Shown here: positions 56,807 to 64,000 of the stretch, one piece after another | Numbering within the stretch: position 1 is the first letter of the stretch | Layout: each line of letters opens with the position of its first letter | NCBI RefSeq assembly: GCF_018024475.1 | Contig: NZ_CP054393.1 | Span: forward strand, 1 to 64,000 | Reading direction: 5' to 3' | DNA length: 64,000 nt | Source: Candidatus Phytoplasma luffae | Lineage (GTDB): Bacteria > Bacillota_I > Bacilli_A > Acholeplasmatales > Acholeplasmataceae | Position numbers and translations under genes: made by a program | The notes under the pieces: generated by a model | What the model was told of the DNA's origin: nothing | The model's database searches: none | What the model saw: only the letters and a program-made list of their open reading frames with translations

Positions 56807-57751
56807 TTATCTAAGAGTTTGAAAATATTGTAAAGGGGATAAATTATTTAATTTAGTTAAAAGCCATTTATGATTCCAAAAAGAAGGAAATTGATTAATT
56901 ATTTTTGTGATTTTTGGAATTGTTTTTTGAAATAAAAAAGGATGACGATGATATAAAATACTTTTCATTTGGCCGAACAGATTTTCAATTACTGCGTTAT
57001 CACGTGGAGTGGCTTTGCGGGACATGCTGATTAAAAAACCTTTTTTAGTTAGGATTTGTTGAACTTTTAGAGATTGATAAACTGAACCTTGATCAGAATG
57101 AATAATACAAGGTTTTTTTAATTTAGGTAATTTTTGGATTGTTTTTAATACTAAATCTTTATTTTGACAATTAGAAGTATGTGAAGCGATAATTTGATTA
57201 TTAAAAGAATCTATAACACAAGAAAAATATAAAAAACCTTGAGGAGTTTTAAAATAAGTAATATCAGTGAATAGTTTTTGTAGGGGTCGAGATGAAATAA
57301 ATTCTTGATTGATTAAGTTAGGTACTATTTTAATTTTATTTTGTAAATTATTTTTATAATGATGTTTATTTTTTTTAATTCTTAACCGACAAAAAATATT
57401 TTTTTCTTTCATAATGAGATAAACTTTTTTCTTAGTAATTGATTCATTGAAAGTTTTTTGGTATAAAACAGTAATTTTATGATGACCGAAAAAATATTCA
57501 TGATTACAACATAAAGCTTCGATTCTTTTTTGTTGCAAAAGGTATTTTTCTTGTTTTAATTTTAATTGTTCTTTAATTTTTAACCAGTAATAATAAGTAC
57601 TTCTTTTGATTTGGATAGTTTTTAAAATGGTAGTAAGATTTAAGTTATTTTTAAATTTTTTAACCAAATTAAAAACTATTTTTTTATCAATTTTAGTTAT
57701 TTTTTCAATCATTTTTTGCAATAATTTGAATTTTTGTTTTAATTTTTTCAT
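56807..57751 (-). CDS. tra5: IS3-family transposase Tra5, second copy
   Basis: 314 residues, identical in protein sequence to the tra5 at 45431-46375, with the same DD(35)E triad (D163, D220, E256). It belongs to the inverted PMU fragment. Being intact, it could act in trans on PMU1, PMU2 and the 0.7-kb element. The two copies face each other across about 10 kb containing tlyC, the P-type ATPase and the ABC gene, and so provide a substrate for inversion of that segment. Confidence 0.93.
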   Translation of the reverse strand: MKKLKQKFKLLQKMIEKITKIDKKIVFNLVKKFKNNLNLTTILKTIQIKRSTYYYWLKIKEQLKLKQEKYLLQQKRIEALCCNHEYFFGHHKITVLYQKTFNESITKKKVYLIMKEKNIFCRLRIKKNKHHYKNNLQNKIKIVPNLINQEFISSRPLQKLFTDITYFKTPQGFLYFSCVIDSFNNQIIASHTSNCQNKDLVLKTIQKLPKLKKPCIIHSDQGSVYQSLKVQQILTKKGFLISMSRKATPRDNAVIENLFGQMKSILYHRHPFLFQKTIPKITKIINQFPSFWNHKWLLTKLNNLSPLQYFQTLR

Positions 57752-58182
57752 TATTAAACACTATTTACCTTATTTTTTTTGATTATATTAATAATTATAA
57801 TTCAAAAAGGTTTTTAAATCAAAAAAATACCATTAATTTGTTTTATTTTTTAGTTTTGCGCTGATGAAATTGGTAAGGTTTGAAAAAAAAGGGGGGCAGC
57901 GTAATGGGGGGATTCTTTATTATTTTTCTTTTTATTATGTATTCTTTTTATTTTTGTTAGCGCTCCAGCGCTTATATTATTTGATTTATATTTTTATAAA
58001 CAATCTTTTTCCAATGGAAAGGGTTTTAAAAAAGAGATGTTATTTATATCGATAATTAATAATGATTTAAAAAAAAGATATATCGACAATATCAAATATC
58101 GAATATCATTATCATTATCGATATAAAATATCAAATATCACTTGTTAAATAAGCTTGTTGCAAAAAGGGTTTTTGGGGGCAG

Positions 58183-58259
58183 TAAAGTGTCAGTAAAGTG
58201 TCAGTAAAGTGTCAGTAAAGTGTCATAAAAGTGTCATAAAAGTGTCATAAAAGTGTCAT
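58183..58259 (-). repeat. Seven 11-bp tandem repeats (iteron-like), inverted copy
   Basis: On the minus strand: four ATGACACTTT(T/A) and three CTGACACTTTA units. One unit fewer than PMU1, and a different A/C split. Confidence 0.93.
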
Positions 58260-58270
58260 AAAATTGTTAG

Positions 58271-58866
58271 TTAAATAATTTGTTTTGTTTTAGATATATA
58301 TTTATATTTGGGATGTAATTTTCTGATGCGATATCCTCGTTTATCTTTGGTAATAAAGAATTTAATGTGTTTTAAATCTTCTAAGCGATAATAAATAATA
58401 TTTAAACCTTTTTTATAATTGCTTTTTAAAGGTTTATCATATTTATCTTTTTTATGATTATCTAATTTAAATAATTTTAAAGTATCTAATTTATTGATAT
58501 TGATTTTGCTCATTAATTCTTTTATTTGGTTTTTGGTTTCATTTTTATAATTGATTTGGAAAATATTAAATTGATGTTTAAGGGTATTATTTTGAGTTTT
58601 AAGAGGGGTTGAAGGGTTAAGTAATAATTTTGTATTGTCATCTACTTTTATGGCTTTAATTATGTCTATTTTGTATTTTTTAATTTCTTCTAAGATTTTT
58701 GGATCTATAAATAAAGTTTGATTTTTAGGGCGATAATTAGCTTCTTGGTAGGTATTTTTCTTTTTGGAATGATTAATAATGGTGAGGTTAATTAAATCTT
58801 CTTTTAAAGTTTTCAAAAAGTGTTTGATTTGTTCTAAATCAGTGGGAGTATTTTGTTTATTAATTT
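58271..58866 (-). pseudogene. Truncated copy of the 211-residue PMU gene
   Basis: Matches 44265-44900 from codon 14 onward; the first 13 codons and the ribosome site are replaced by the PMU2 left end. An internal ATG at 58816 could give 181 residues, but it has no good ribosome site. This marks the exact junction of the rearrangement. Confidence 0.8.
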
Positions 58867-58974
58867 GAGGTGTTCCAAAACTTTAGACACTTTTTGTTTT
58901 TTAAAATTTATTTAAGGCTAACTATTAAGTTAGTCTTTTTTTATTCTCTAAGAATAAAATTAATTTTCATATCT

Positions 58975-58996
58975 TTTCTAAAAACGTTTTTAGAAA
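58975..58996. promoter_or_regulatory. 22-bp palindrome at the PMU2 fliA ribosome site
   Basis: Same palindrome as 29018-29039, ending 8 bases before the fliA ATG. Confidence 0.5.
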
Positions 58997-59004
58997 GGGA
59001 TTAA

Positions 59005-59625
59005 ATGTTAAGAAAAAAATTATTTAAAGATTTTTTAAAAAATAAAAAGAATTTAGAAATAAGAGATCAATTAATTGATCTTCATTTGCCATTAATAAAT
59101 AAAATTGTTGGTAAATTTAAATATTATCCTAAATTGCTCCAAAAACAAGATTTATATCAAGAAGGAGTTTTAGGATTAACGAAAGCCCTAAGTAATTACC
59201 AAGATTTAGGTTATGACTTTATCGCCTATGCAAAACCAACAATTAAATCTGAAATCAATGAACTAATAAGAAAAAGTTATTCTCCTTCAATCCCACAAAA
59301 ATCTACTAAACCAAACAATATTAGTTTTCAAGAAGAAAAATATCAACCTTATAAAATCAGCAACCCCAATCCTCATCAATTATGGTTAAAACAAACAAAT
59401 CACGAATGTTTGTTAAAAAAACTAAAAAAGAAATTAAGTAAAACAGGATTTAATATTATTTGTTTAAGTTTTGGTATCACTTTAGACAACATCAACGAAA
59501 CTTATCAACGACCTCATACCAACCAAGAGATCGCGCTAAAAATAAATTTAAAACTTCAAACAATAATCAACATCAAAAAAATAGCTATTCTAAAATTAAA
59601 ACCTAAAAAACCAATGGAGAAATAA
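59005..59625 (+). CDS. fliA: PMU2 sigma-70 family factor (FliA-like)
   Basis: Protein identical to that at 29048-29668 (206 residues; region 2 DLYQEGVLGLTKAL and region 4 present). Because both copies are intact, the element-specific sigma factor has at least double dosage. Same palindrome and ribosome site upstream. Confidence 0.85.
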   Translation: MLRKKLFKDFLKNKKNLEIRDQLIDLHLPLINKIVGKFKYYPKLLQKQDLYQEGVLGLTKALSNYQDLGYDFIAYAKPTIKSEINELIRKSYSPSIPQKSTKPNNISFQEEKYQPYKISNPNPHQLWLKQTNHECLLKKLKKKLSKTGFNIICLSFGITLDNINETYQRPHTNQEIALKINLKLQTIINIKKIAILKLKPKKPMEK

Positions 59626-59629
59626 AAAA

Positions 59630-59953
59630 ATGTTAAATAAAGTTCAATTAATCGGCCGCATCACTAACGCCCTAGAATCACAATACATTCATATTAATAA
59701 TGAACAAATCACAAAAATTGATTTCAACTTAGCTATCAACAATAAAGATAAAGTTCAATTCATCCACTGTGTTGCCTTTCGTAATCAAGCAGAAAACATG
59801 AGTAAATATTTACACAAAGGTTCAAAAATATATATAGAAGGAACATTATCTATTCAAAAATACACTAATAACGAAAACCAAAACAAAACCAATACTAAAG
59901 TTATTTTAAACAATGTTATCTTTTTAGATAATAACCCCCCAACCCAAAATTAA
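59630..59953 (+). CDS. ssb: PMU2 single-stranded DNA-binding protein
   Basis: Identical to the 107-residue protein at 29673; OB fold only, no acidic tail. Four bases after fliA. Confidence 0.9.
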   Translation: MLNKVQLIGRITNALESQYIHINNEQITKIDFNLAINNKDKVQFIHCVAFRNQAENMSKYLHKGSKIYIEGTLSIQKYTNNENQNKTNTKVILNNVIFLDNNPPTQN

Positions 59954-59968
59954 AAAGGAGTCACTAAA

Positions 59969-60259
59969 ATGACAAAAAAAGAATTAATCAAAACTATCGC
60001 AGTAATGCATAAAACTTCGGTTACTCAAACCCAAGATTTTTACAACTCGTTCGAAAATGCTTTAATCAAAGCAATCACATCCAACGAAGAAGTGGTATTA
60101 TCACCTTCAATTGGCAAATTCATCTTAAAATCAAGAAAAGCCCGCGTGGGAAGAAACCCCCAAACAGGTAAAAAACTCAAAATCCCTACAAAAACTGTGG
60201 TAAATTTTAAACTTTCTAAAACTATTAAAGATGAAGTCAAAAACCTTAAATTAAAATAA
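59969..60259 (+). CDS. himA: PMU2 HU-family DNA-binding protein
   Basis: Identical to the 96-residue protein at 30012, with the GRNPQTG arm motif. AAGGAGT before the ATG. Confidence 0.94.
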   Translation: MTKKELIKTIAVMHKTSVTQTQDFYNSFENALIKAITSNEEVVLSPSIGKFILKSRKARVGRNPQTGKKLKIPTKTVVNFKLSKTIKDEVKNLKLK

Positions 60260-60271
60260 GGAGAATAAATT

Positions 60272-60712
60272 ATGTTTATTTTTTCATTATTTGCAACAAT
60301 TAGCAATTTTATCTTAAATTACTCTAAAGGATTTAGCACTACCGAAATCCTTGAACGAAGAATAGACGGAATCCAAACAACGATTTTCACTATTCTTATT
60401 GTCTCTGGTTTCAAACCTATTTTTAAATTAATTGCAAATATTTTGATTTTCGTCAAAGATTTGATTTTAGGCCTCTTTTTCCCCAACAAAAAACTCCAAA
60501 ATTTAGAAATCCAAAACGCCAAACAAGAATATTTAGAAAAACAGTTATTAAAAAAACTAGATAAAATAAATGAAAACCAAGAAAAACTCCAATCCCAATT
60601 AGAAGTGCAAAAAGTAAAAGTTGCTCATTGGCAAGAGAAAAAAGCAAGAAAAAAAATACTAAAATTAAAAAACAACAACAAACCTCACGGAAAGGAAAAT
60701 GAAAATGAATGA
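60272..60712 (+). CDS. PMU2 membrane protein with coiled-coil tail
   Basis: Identical to the 146-residue protein at 30315: two hydrophobic segments, then a coiled coil. Overlaps the next gene by 14 bases. Confidence 0.65.
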   Translation: MFIFSLFATISNFILNYSKGFSTTEILERRIDGIQTTIFTILIVSGFKPIFKLIANILIFVKDLILGLFFPNKKLQNLEIQNAKQEYLEKQLLKKLDKINENQEKLQSQLEVQKVKVAHWQEKKARKKILKLKNNNKPHGKENENE

Positions 60713-60929
60713 ACTTAATTTCGCCATTGGATTTATCGTTGGCGCCCTATTCGCAACTGCTTTAATGTTTATTATCAAAAAAATCTTTTTTAATTTTTTT
60801 CCATTACCAGAAATTAATAAAACAGATGAAACTAAAAAAGATAACAAACCCAATAAATCATCTTCAATTATTCCAAACCCAAATAACAATTCAAAAGAAA
60901 AAAATAATTTAGAAAGTGAAAATAATTAA
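60699..60929 (+). CDS. PMU2 small membrane protein
   Basis: Identical to the 76-residue protein at 30742; one N-terminal helix and a hydrophilic tail. Directly abuts the YqaJ gene. Confidence 0.6.
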   Translation: MKMNELNFAIGFIVGALFATALMFIIKKIFFNFFPLPEINKTDETKKDNKPNKSSSIIPNPNNNSKEKNNLESENN

Positions 60930-61565
60930 ATGAAAATTAATAATTTAAACCAACGAACTTCTGAGTGGTATAATCATCGCAAAAAATATATCAATGCCTC
61001 TGAAATAGGAAGTATTACAGGAAATGACAAATTTAGAAGTTTAGAACAATTAATACATGACAAAATATTTGGAACAACATTTACAAGCAATAAATTCACC
61101 GAACACGGCAACAAAACCGAACCCCTAGCGAGAACTTTTTTTGAAAAAATAACTAATCTAAAATTCCCTGATACCATCTTTACTGATGATACTTTAGATA
61201 TGTTTTCTGCAAGTCTTGACGGTTATAACGAACAAACCAACACTTTATTAGAAATTAAATGTCCTTATGTAGATGAAAATAACAACATCTCCTCTACTTG
61301 GAATGGTTTCTTTTCACATAAAAAAATCCCTTCTAATTACTGGGCGCAAGTTCAATGTCAATTATATTGTTCTCAATCTAAATTCGCTTATTTCTTTGTT
61401 TATTTTAATGACACTAATTATCATGTTGTTAGGGTTTATCAAGATAATAATTTTATTAACCAAATGATTGCAGACGGCAAAAAGTATTTAGAATTATTAA
61501 AACTCAATAAACAAGAATTACAACAGACAACTTATTTAAAAAAATTAAGTAAATTTAAAATATAA
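60930..61565 (+). CDS. PMU2 YqaJ-type nuclease
   Basis: Identical to the 211-residue protein at 30973, with E64, D97, E108 and K110 conserved. Confidence 0.88.
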   Translation: MKINNLNQRTSEWYNHRKKYINASEIGSITGNDKFRSLEQLIHDKIFGTTFTSNKFTEHGNKTEPLARTFFEKITNLKFPDTIFTDDTLDMFSASLDGYNEQTNTLLEIKCPYVDENNNISSTWNGFFSHKKIPSNYWAQVQCQLYCSQSKFAYFFVYFNDTNYHVVRVYQDNNFINQMIADGKKYLELLKLNKQELQQTTYLKKLSKFKI

Positions 61566-61679
61566 AAAAAAGAAAGGAAACTAAAAATGAAAATCCAAAA
61601 AAACCAAAAATAATTATTAAGAAAAAAACAATTTAGAAAGTAACAAAGAAATAAATAATTAATACAAAGGAGAAAAAAC

Positions 61680-61976
61680 ATGTCAAAAAAAATAATTATC
61701 ACTAAAAAACCAAATAAAAAATTAACCAAAACCCAAAACCCAAATCAAAAAATATCAATCCCAGAAACAAAAAAACTCAATCATCACATTTCACCCCCAA
61801 CTCCTAATATCAATAAACTAAATTTATTAAAAATAATTACTTATTTAACTATCATTTTATATTTTATTTTACATGTCAACGTTATTTATTACCAAAACCA
61901 AATCCCTTGGTTAACAACAGGAATCAATAATTTTATCGATTTAATTAAAACAATTTTTTCAGGAGGAAACAAATAA
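61680..61976 (+). CDS. PMU2 single-span membrane protein
   Basis: Identical to the 98-residue protein at 31723; basic N-terminus plus one helix. Stop overlaps the next ATG. Confidence 0.6.
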   Translation: MSKKIIITKKPNKKLTKTQNPNQKISIPETKKLNHHISPPTPNINKLNLLKIITYLTIILYFILHVNVIYYQNQIPWLTTGINNFIDLIKTIFSGGNK

Positions 61977-62581
61977 TGAAAACACAAAATAAAAATAAAA
62001 TATTAATTATCATAACATTTGTAATTGTTCTATTTTTCTCAATTATCTCAATTTATGCTTTAAACGATTACTTTAACAAACAAAGAAAAGAAAAAATAAA
62101 TTTAATAAATGATTTTCCTATTTTCACTGTTGAACGAACGGGTGGCAACAACGAAAATCAAATACTTTTGCCGATTTCAATTCCTAACTTAAGCCAAAAA
62201 AAATACAATCACTTAATTACTATCGAACACGAAGCAATCCTTAACTCAAATGGAATAGATATTTCAATACCCTTATATTTAAAATTATCAACCCAATATA
62301 ACACTAACCAATCCTTTAACAACCCAGAAAAATATTTAAACATAAGCCTCAAAGTTAATAACAATGATTATGACGACACAAAACGTCCCCAAATGATATT
62401 AAACGACAAAGGTATTGGAATTATTAAAATTCAAATTAGCATCGAACAAAAAGAAATCATCAATTCCAAAAACCCTCAATTAGAATTAATTTGTGATTAC
62501 GAATTAGTCGATTCCCAAGGTAAATCTTTCGAAGGCGGAAATCAAACTATCGAAAACAAAATTGCTCAATTAGCAAAATAA
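61976..62581 (+). CDS. PMU2 exported protein of unknown function
   Basis: Identical to the 201-residue protein at 32019. A terminator hairpin (62588-62619) follows as in PMU1. Confidence 0.6.
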   Translation: MKTQNKNKILIIITFVIVLFFSIISIYALNDYFNKQRKEKINLINDFPIFTVERTGGNNENQILLPISIPNLSQKKYNHLITIEHEAILNSNGIDISIPLYLKLSTQYNTNQSFNNPEKYLNISLKVNNNDYDDTKRPQMILNDKGIGIIKIQISIEQKEIINSKNPQLELICDYELVDSQGKSFEGGNQTIENKIAQLAK

Positions 62582-62587
62582 AATATT

Positions 62588-62625
62588 AAAAGACTAAACA
62601 AAATTTGTATTAGTCTTTTTTTATT
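62588..62625 (+). terminator. PMU2 terminator
   Basis: AAAAGACTA / TAGTCTTTT with a T run, same as 32631-32668. Confidence 0.8.
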
Positions 62626-62643
62626 TTTCAGAAAGGTATTAAT

Positions 62644-63846
62644 ATGAAAATGAATATTAAAAAAAATCAAAATAAAAATTTAAATCCAACTAATTTAATA
62701 ATAATCATTATAACATCTATCATTTTATTTTTAGGAATTCAAGTTTGGATCCACCATCAAGCTTTAATCGAAAATCAAACCCAAATCCTAAATCATCATA
62801 AAAGATTAGAAACCCAAAACAAAACTAACCAAGAAACTAAAAAATATTTAGAAGACCAAATAACTAAAAATAATTCATCACCAGAAAAAATTCAAACTTT
62901 TTCTTCATCAGAATTACAAGAAAAAACAATAATCCCGAACGATAACCAAGAAGAATTATTATTTAAACCTTCTAACAACAATAAATTCCCAGGATTCAAC
63001 CAACTAATCGGTTTCAAAGAAGAAAAACAAGCATTAGATGGATTTATTGATTATCTCAACAACAAAGAAAACTACAAAAATATTGGAGAAATCGAATCTC
63101 CTCTAGGTATTTTAATGTATGGAGCCCCTGGAACAGGAAAAACCACTCTCGCAAGATCCTTAGCCAAAGAAACTAATTTACCCTTCTTTGAAGTAAGCAG
63201 CTCTTTATTCTCACAAAAATACAAAGGTATCGCCCCTCAATTAGTCAAAGATTTATTTATGACAGCTCGCGAAGAAGCAGCCCAAAACAATGGCGCAATC
63301 ATCTTTTTAGATGAATGCGAAACTATCTTTACTGATTTAAGCACTTTAGAAACTGATTCAGAAATTGCCAATGTTGTGAATCAATTCAAAACTGAATTGA
63401 CATCTTTTAAAAACAACCCTGAAAAACCTATTTTCATCATTGGAGCTACAAACCACATTAACCAAATCGATGATGCCATCAAATCAAGATTCACTTACAA
63501 TATCGAAGTCAAACCAGGCAACAAAGAAGAAAGAAAACAATTCCTAGAATTTTTAATCAACAAACGTAAAAACCCTTATAGTGAAGAAGCCAAACAATAC
63601 TTATATGAAGTCATTAACGAAGCTTTAGAAATATTACCGCCAAACCATCAATTCAAACAAGCCAATCGTACTTTGGAAAACCTCTTAAAAACAACAGTAA
63701 CAATCTTTGCGAAAAACAGAGGTCAAGGTGAAACTAGAAGAAATGAAATCAACAAAGAAGATTTAAAACAAGCATATAAAATGATAATTTCTCCTAATAT
63801 AAATATATTAGACCAAATAGAAAAAAACCAAAAAGGAGATGAATAA
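62644..63846 (+). CDS. hflB: PMU2 FtsH-like AAA+ ATPase without protease domain
   Basis: 400 residues, the same as PMU1 except Lys for Gln at residue 145 (C33119 to A63076). Walker A GAPGTGKT at 160-167; no zinc protease motif. Confidence 0.85.
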   Translation: MKMNIKKNQNKNLNPTNLIIIIITSIILFLGIQVWIHHQALIENQTQILNHHKRLETQNKTNQETKKYLEDQITKNNSSPEKIQTFSSSELQEKTIIPNDNQEELLFKPSNNNKFPGFNQLIGFKEEKQALDGFIDYLNNKENYKNIGEIESPLGILMYGAPGTGKTTLARSLAKETNLPFFEVSSSLFSQKYKGIAPQLVKDLFMTAREEAAQNNGAIIFLDECETIFTDLSTLETDSEIANVVNQFKTELTSFKNNPEKPIFIIGATNHINQIDDAIKSRFTYNIEVKPGNKEERKQFLEFLINKRKNPYSEEAKQYLYEVINEALEILPPNHQFKQANRTLENLLKTTVTIFAKNRGQGETRRNEINKEDLKQAYKMIISPNINILDQIEKNQKGDE

Positions 63847-63849
63847 TAT

Positions 63850-64000
63850 ATGTTAACACCATTTGACTTAATCAAAGGATTTTTATCATTTAAATCTTAT
63901 TTCACCTGGTTTTTAATAGCCACTACCATCTTTAGTCTATTTGTTTTCTTTAAAAGAAAACTTTCACCCACTCAACAATCAACAACATCATGGAAAGGCT
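63850..64000 (+). CDS. smc: PMU2 SMC-like coiled-coil protein, 5' part only
   Basis: Runs off the window after 50 codons. Compared with 33893-35518 it has Cys to Trp (T33952 to G63909) and Gly to Ser (G33977 to A63934), both in the first membrane helix. Start ATG and ribosome site AAAAGGAG are the same. Confidence 0.7.
   Translation, partial: MLTPFDLIKGFLSFKSYFTWFLIATTIFSLFVFFKRKLSPTQQSTTSWKG

Larger units (their letters stand above)
56468..58865 (-). mobile_element. Inverted right-hand fragment of a second PMU
   Basis: Reverse complement of PMU1 from about 44305 to 46714: right terminal region, tra5, origin-like region, iterons and the truncated 211-residue gene. Differences seen: one repeat unit fewer and at least one substitution in the C-rich stretch. 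The sequence starts exactly at the TGCGCTGTTCC tip (56468) and ends at the left tip of PMU2. Confidence 0.88.
58866..64000 (+). mobile_element. PMU2, left part (continues beyond the window)
   Basis: Starts with the same TGAGGTGTTCC tip as PMU1 and stays collinear at a fixed offset of 29,957 bases to the window end. I saw four substitutions in 5,135 bases: 58910, 63076, 63909 and 63934. It carries copies of all genes from fliA to the start of the SMC-like gene. Confidence 0.9.

Overview
The window is a very AT-rich mollicute chromosome segment that starts at the first base of dnaA. Several observations point to a 'Candidatus Phytoplasma', most likely close to the aster yellows group. Tryptophan is written TGG and TGA is used as a stop. 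Synthesis genes are few and ABC importers many. DUF2963-like remnants are present, one protein carries an SVM-type signal peptide, and there are phytoplasma potential mobile units (PMUs) carrying fliA, ssb, HU, YqaJ, an FtsH-like AAA protein, an SMC-like protein, tmk, dnaB, dnaG and an IS3-family tra5. The species assignment is inference from gene content.

Backbone, about 1-28.3 kb: dnaA-dnaN, a Pr6Pr-like membrane protein overlapping trpS, ftsH (minus strand), a broken DUF2963-type gene and about 0.95 kb with no gene. Next come a Zn/Mn ABC importer (solute-binding protein, ATPase and two permeases with extra C-terminal winged-helix-like tails) and a methionine-type importer (metQ-metI, with a short metN placed 3.4 kb further on). 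A second Pr6Pr-like protein, a small surface protein and pepA lie between metI and metN. A large membrane-anchored serine protease follows (minus strand), then the CIRCE-controlled heat-shock cluster hrcA-grpE-dnaK-dnaJ, then lipoate ligase lplA. From 27.4 to 28.9 kb there are only gene remnants.

PMU1, 28,909-46,714 (17.8 kb), is a complete-looking element with imperfect TG...CA terminal inverted repeats. It carries a sigma factor, SSB, HU, recombination nucleases, thymidylate kinase, helicase, primase, a transposase, several membrane and coiled-coil proteins, one candidate secreted effector, and a Panacea-domain gene next to a nuclease-like gene that may be a toxin-antitoxin pair. An 11-bp tandem array and an AT-rich palindromic region between the primase block and tra5 resemble a plasmid-type origin. 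Together these genes could support replication of an excised circular form. Both flanks are broken genes (a DUF2963-type gene on the left, a YitT-family gene on the right), and I see no target-site duplication.

Right of PMU1 are tlyC with a short upstream ORF, a P-type cation ATPase, a 0.7-kb non-autonomous relative of the PMU ends, another broken DUF2963-type gene and a MacB-like ABC transporter (minus strand). From 56,468 a second PMU right end lies in inverted orientation (tra5, the repeat array and a truncated gene) and is joined directly at 58,866 to the left end of PMU2. PMU2 then runs out of the window as a nearly perfect direct copy of the first 5.1 kb of PMU1; I saw four substitutions. 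The 28.9-64 kb half is therefore a PMU-driven rearrangement hot spot.
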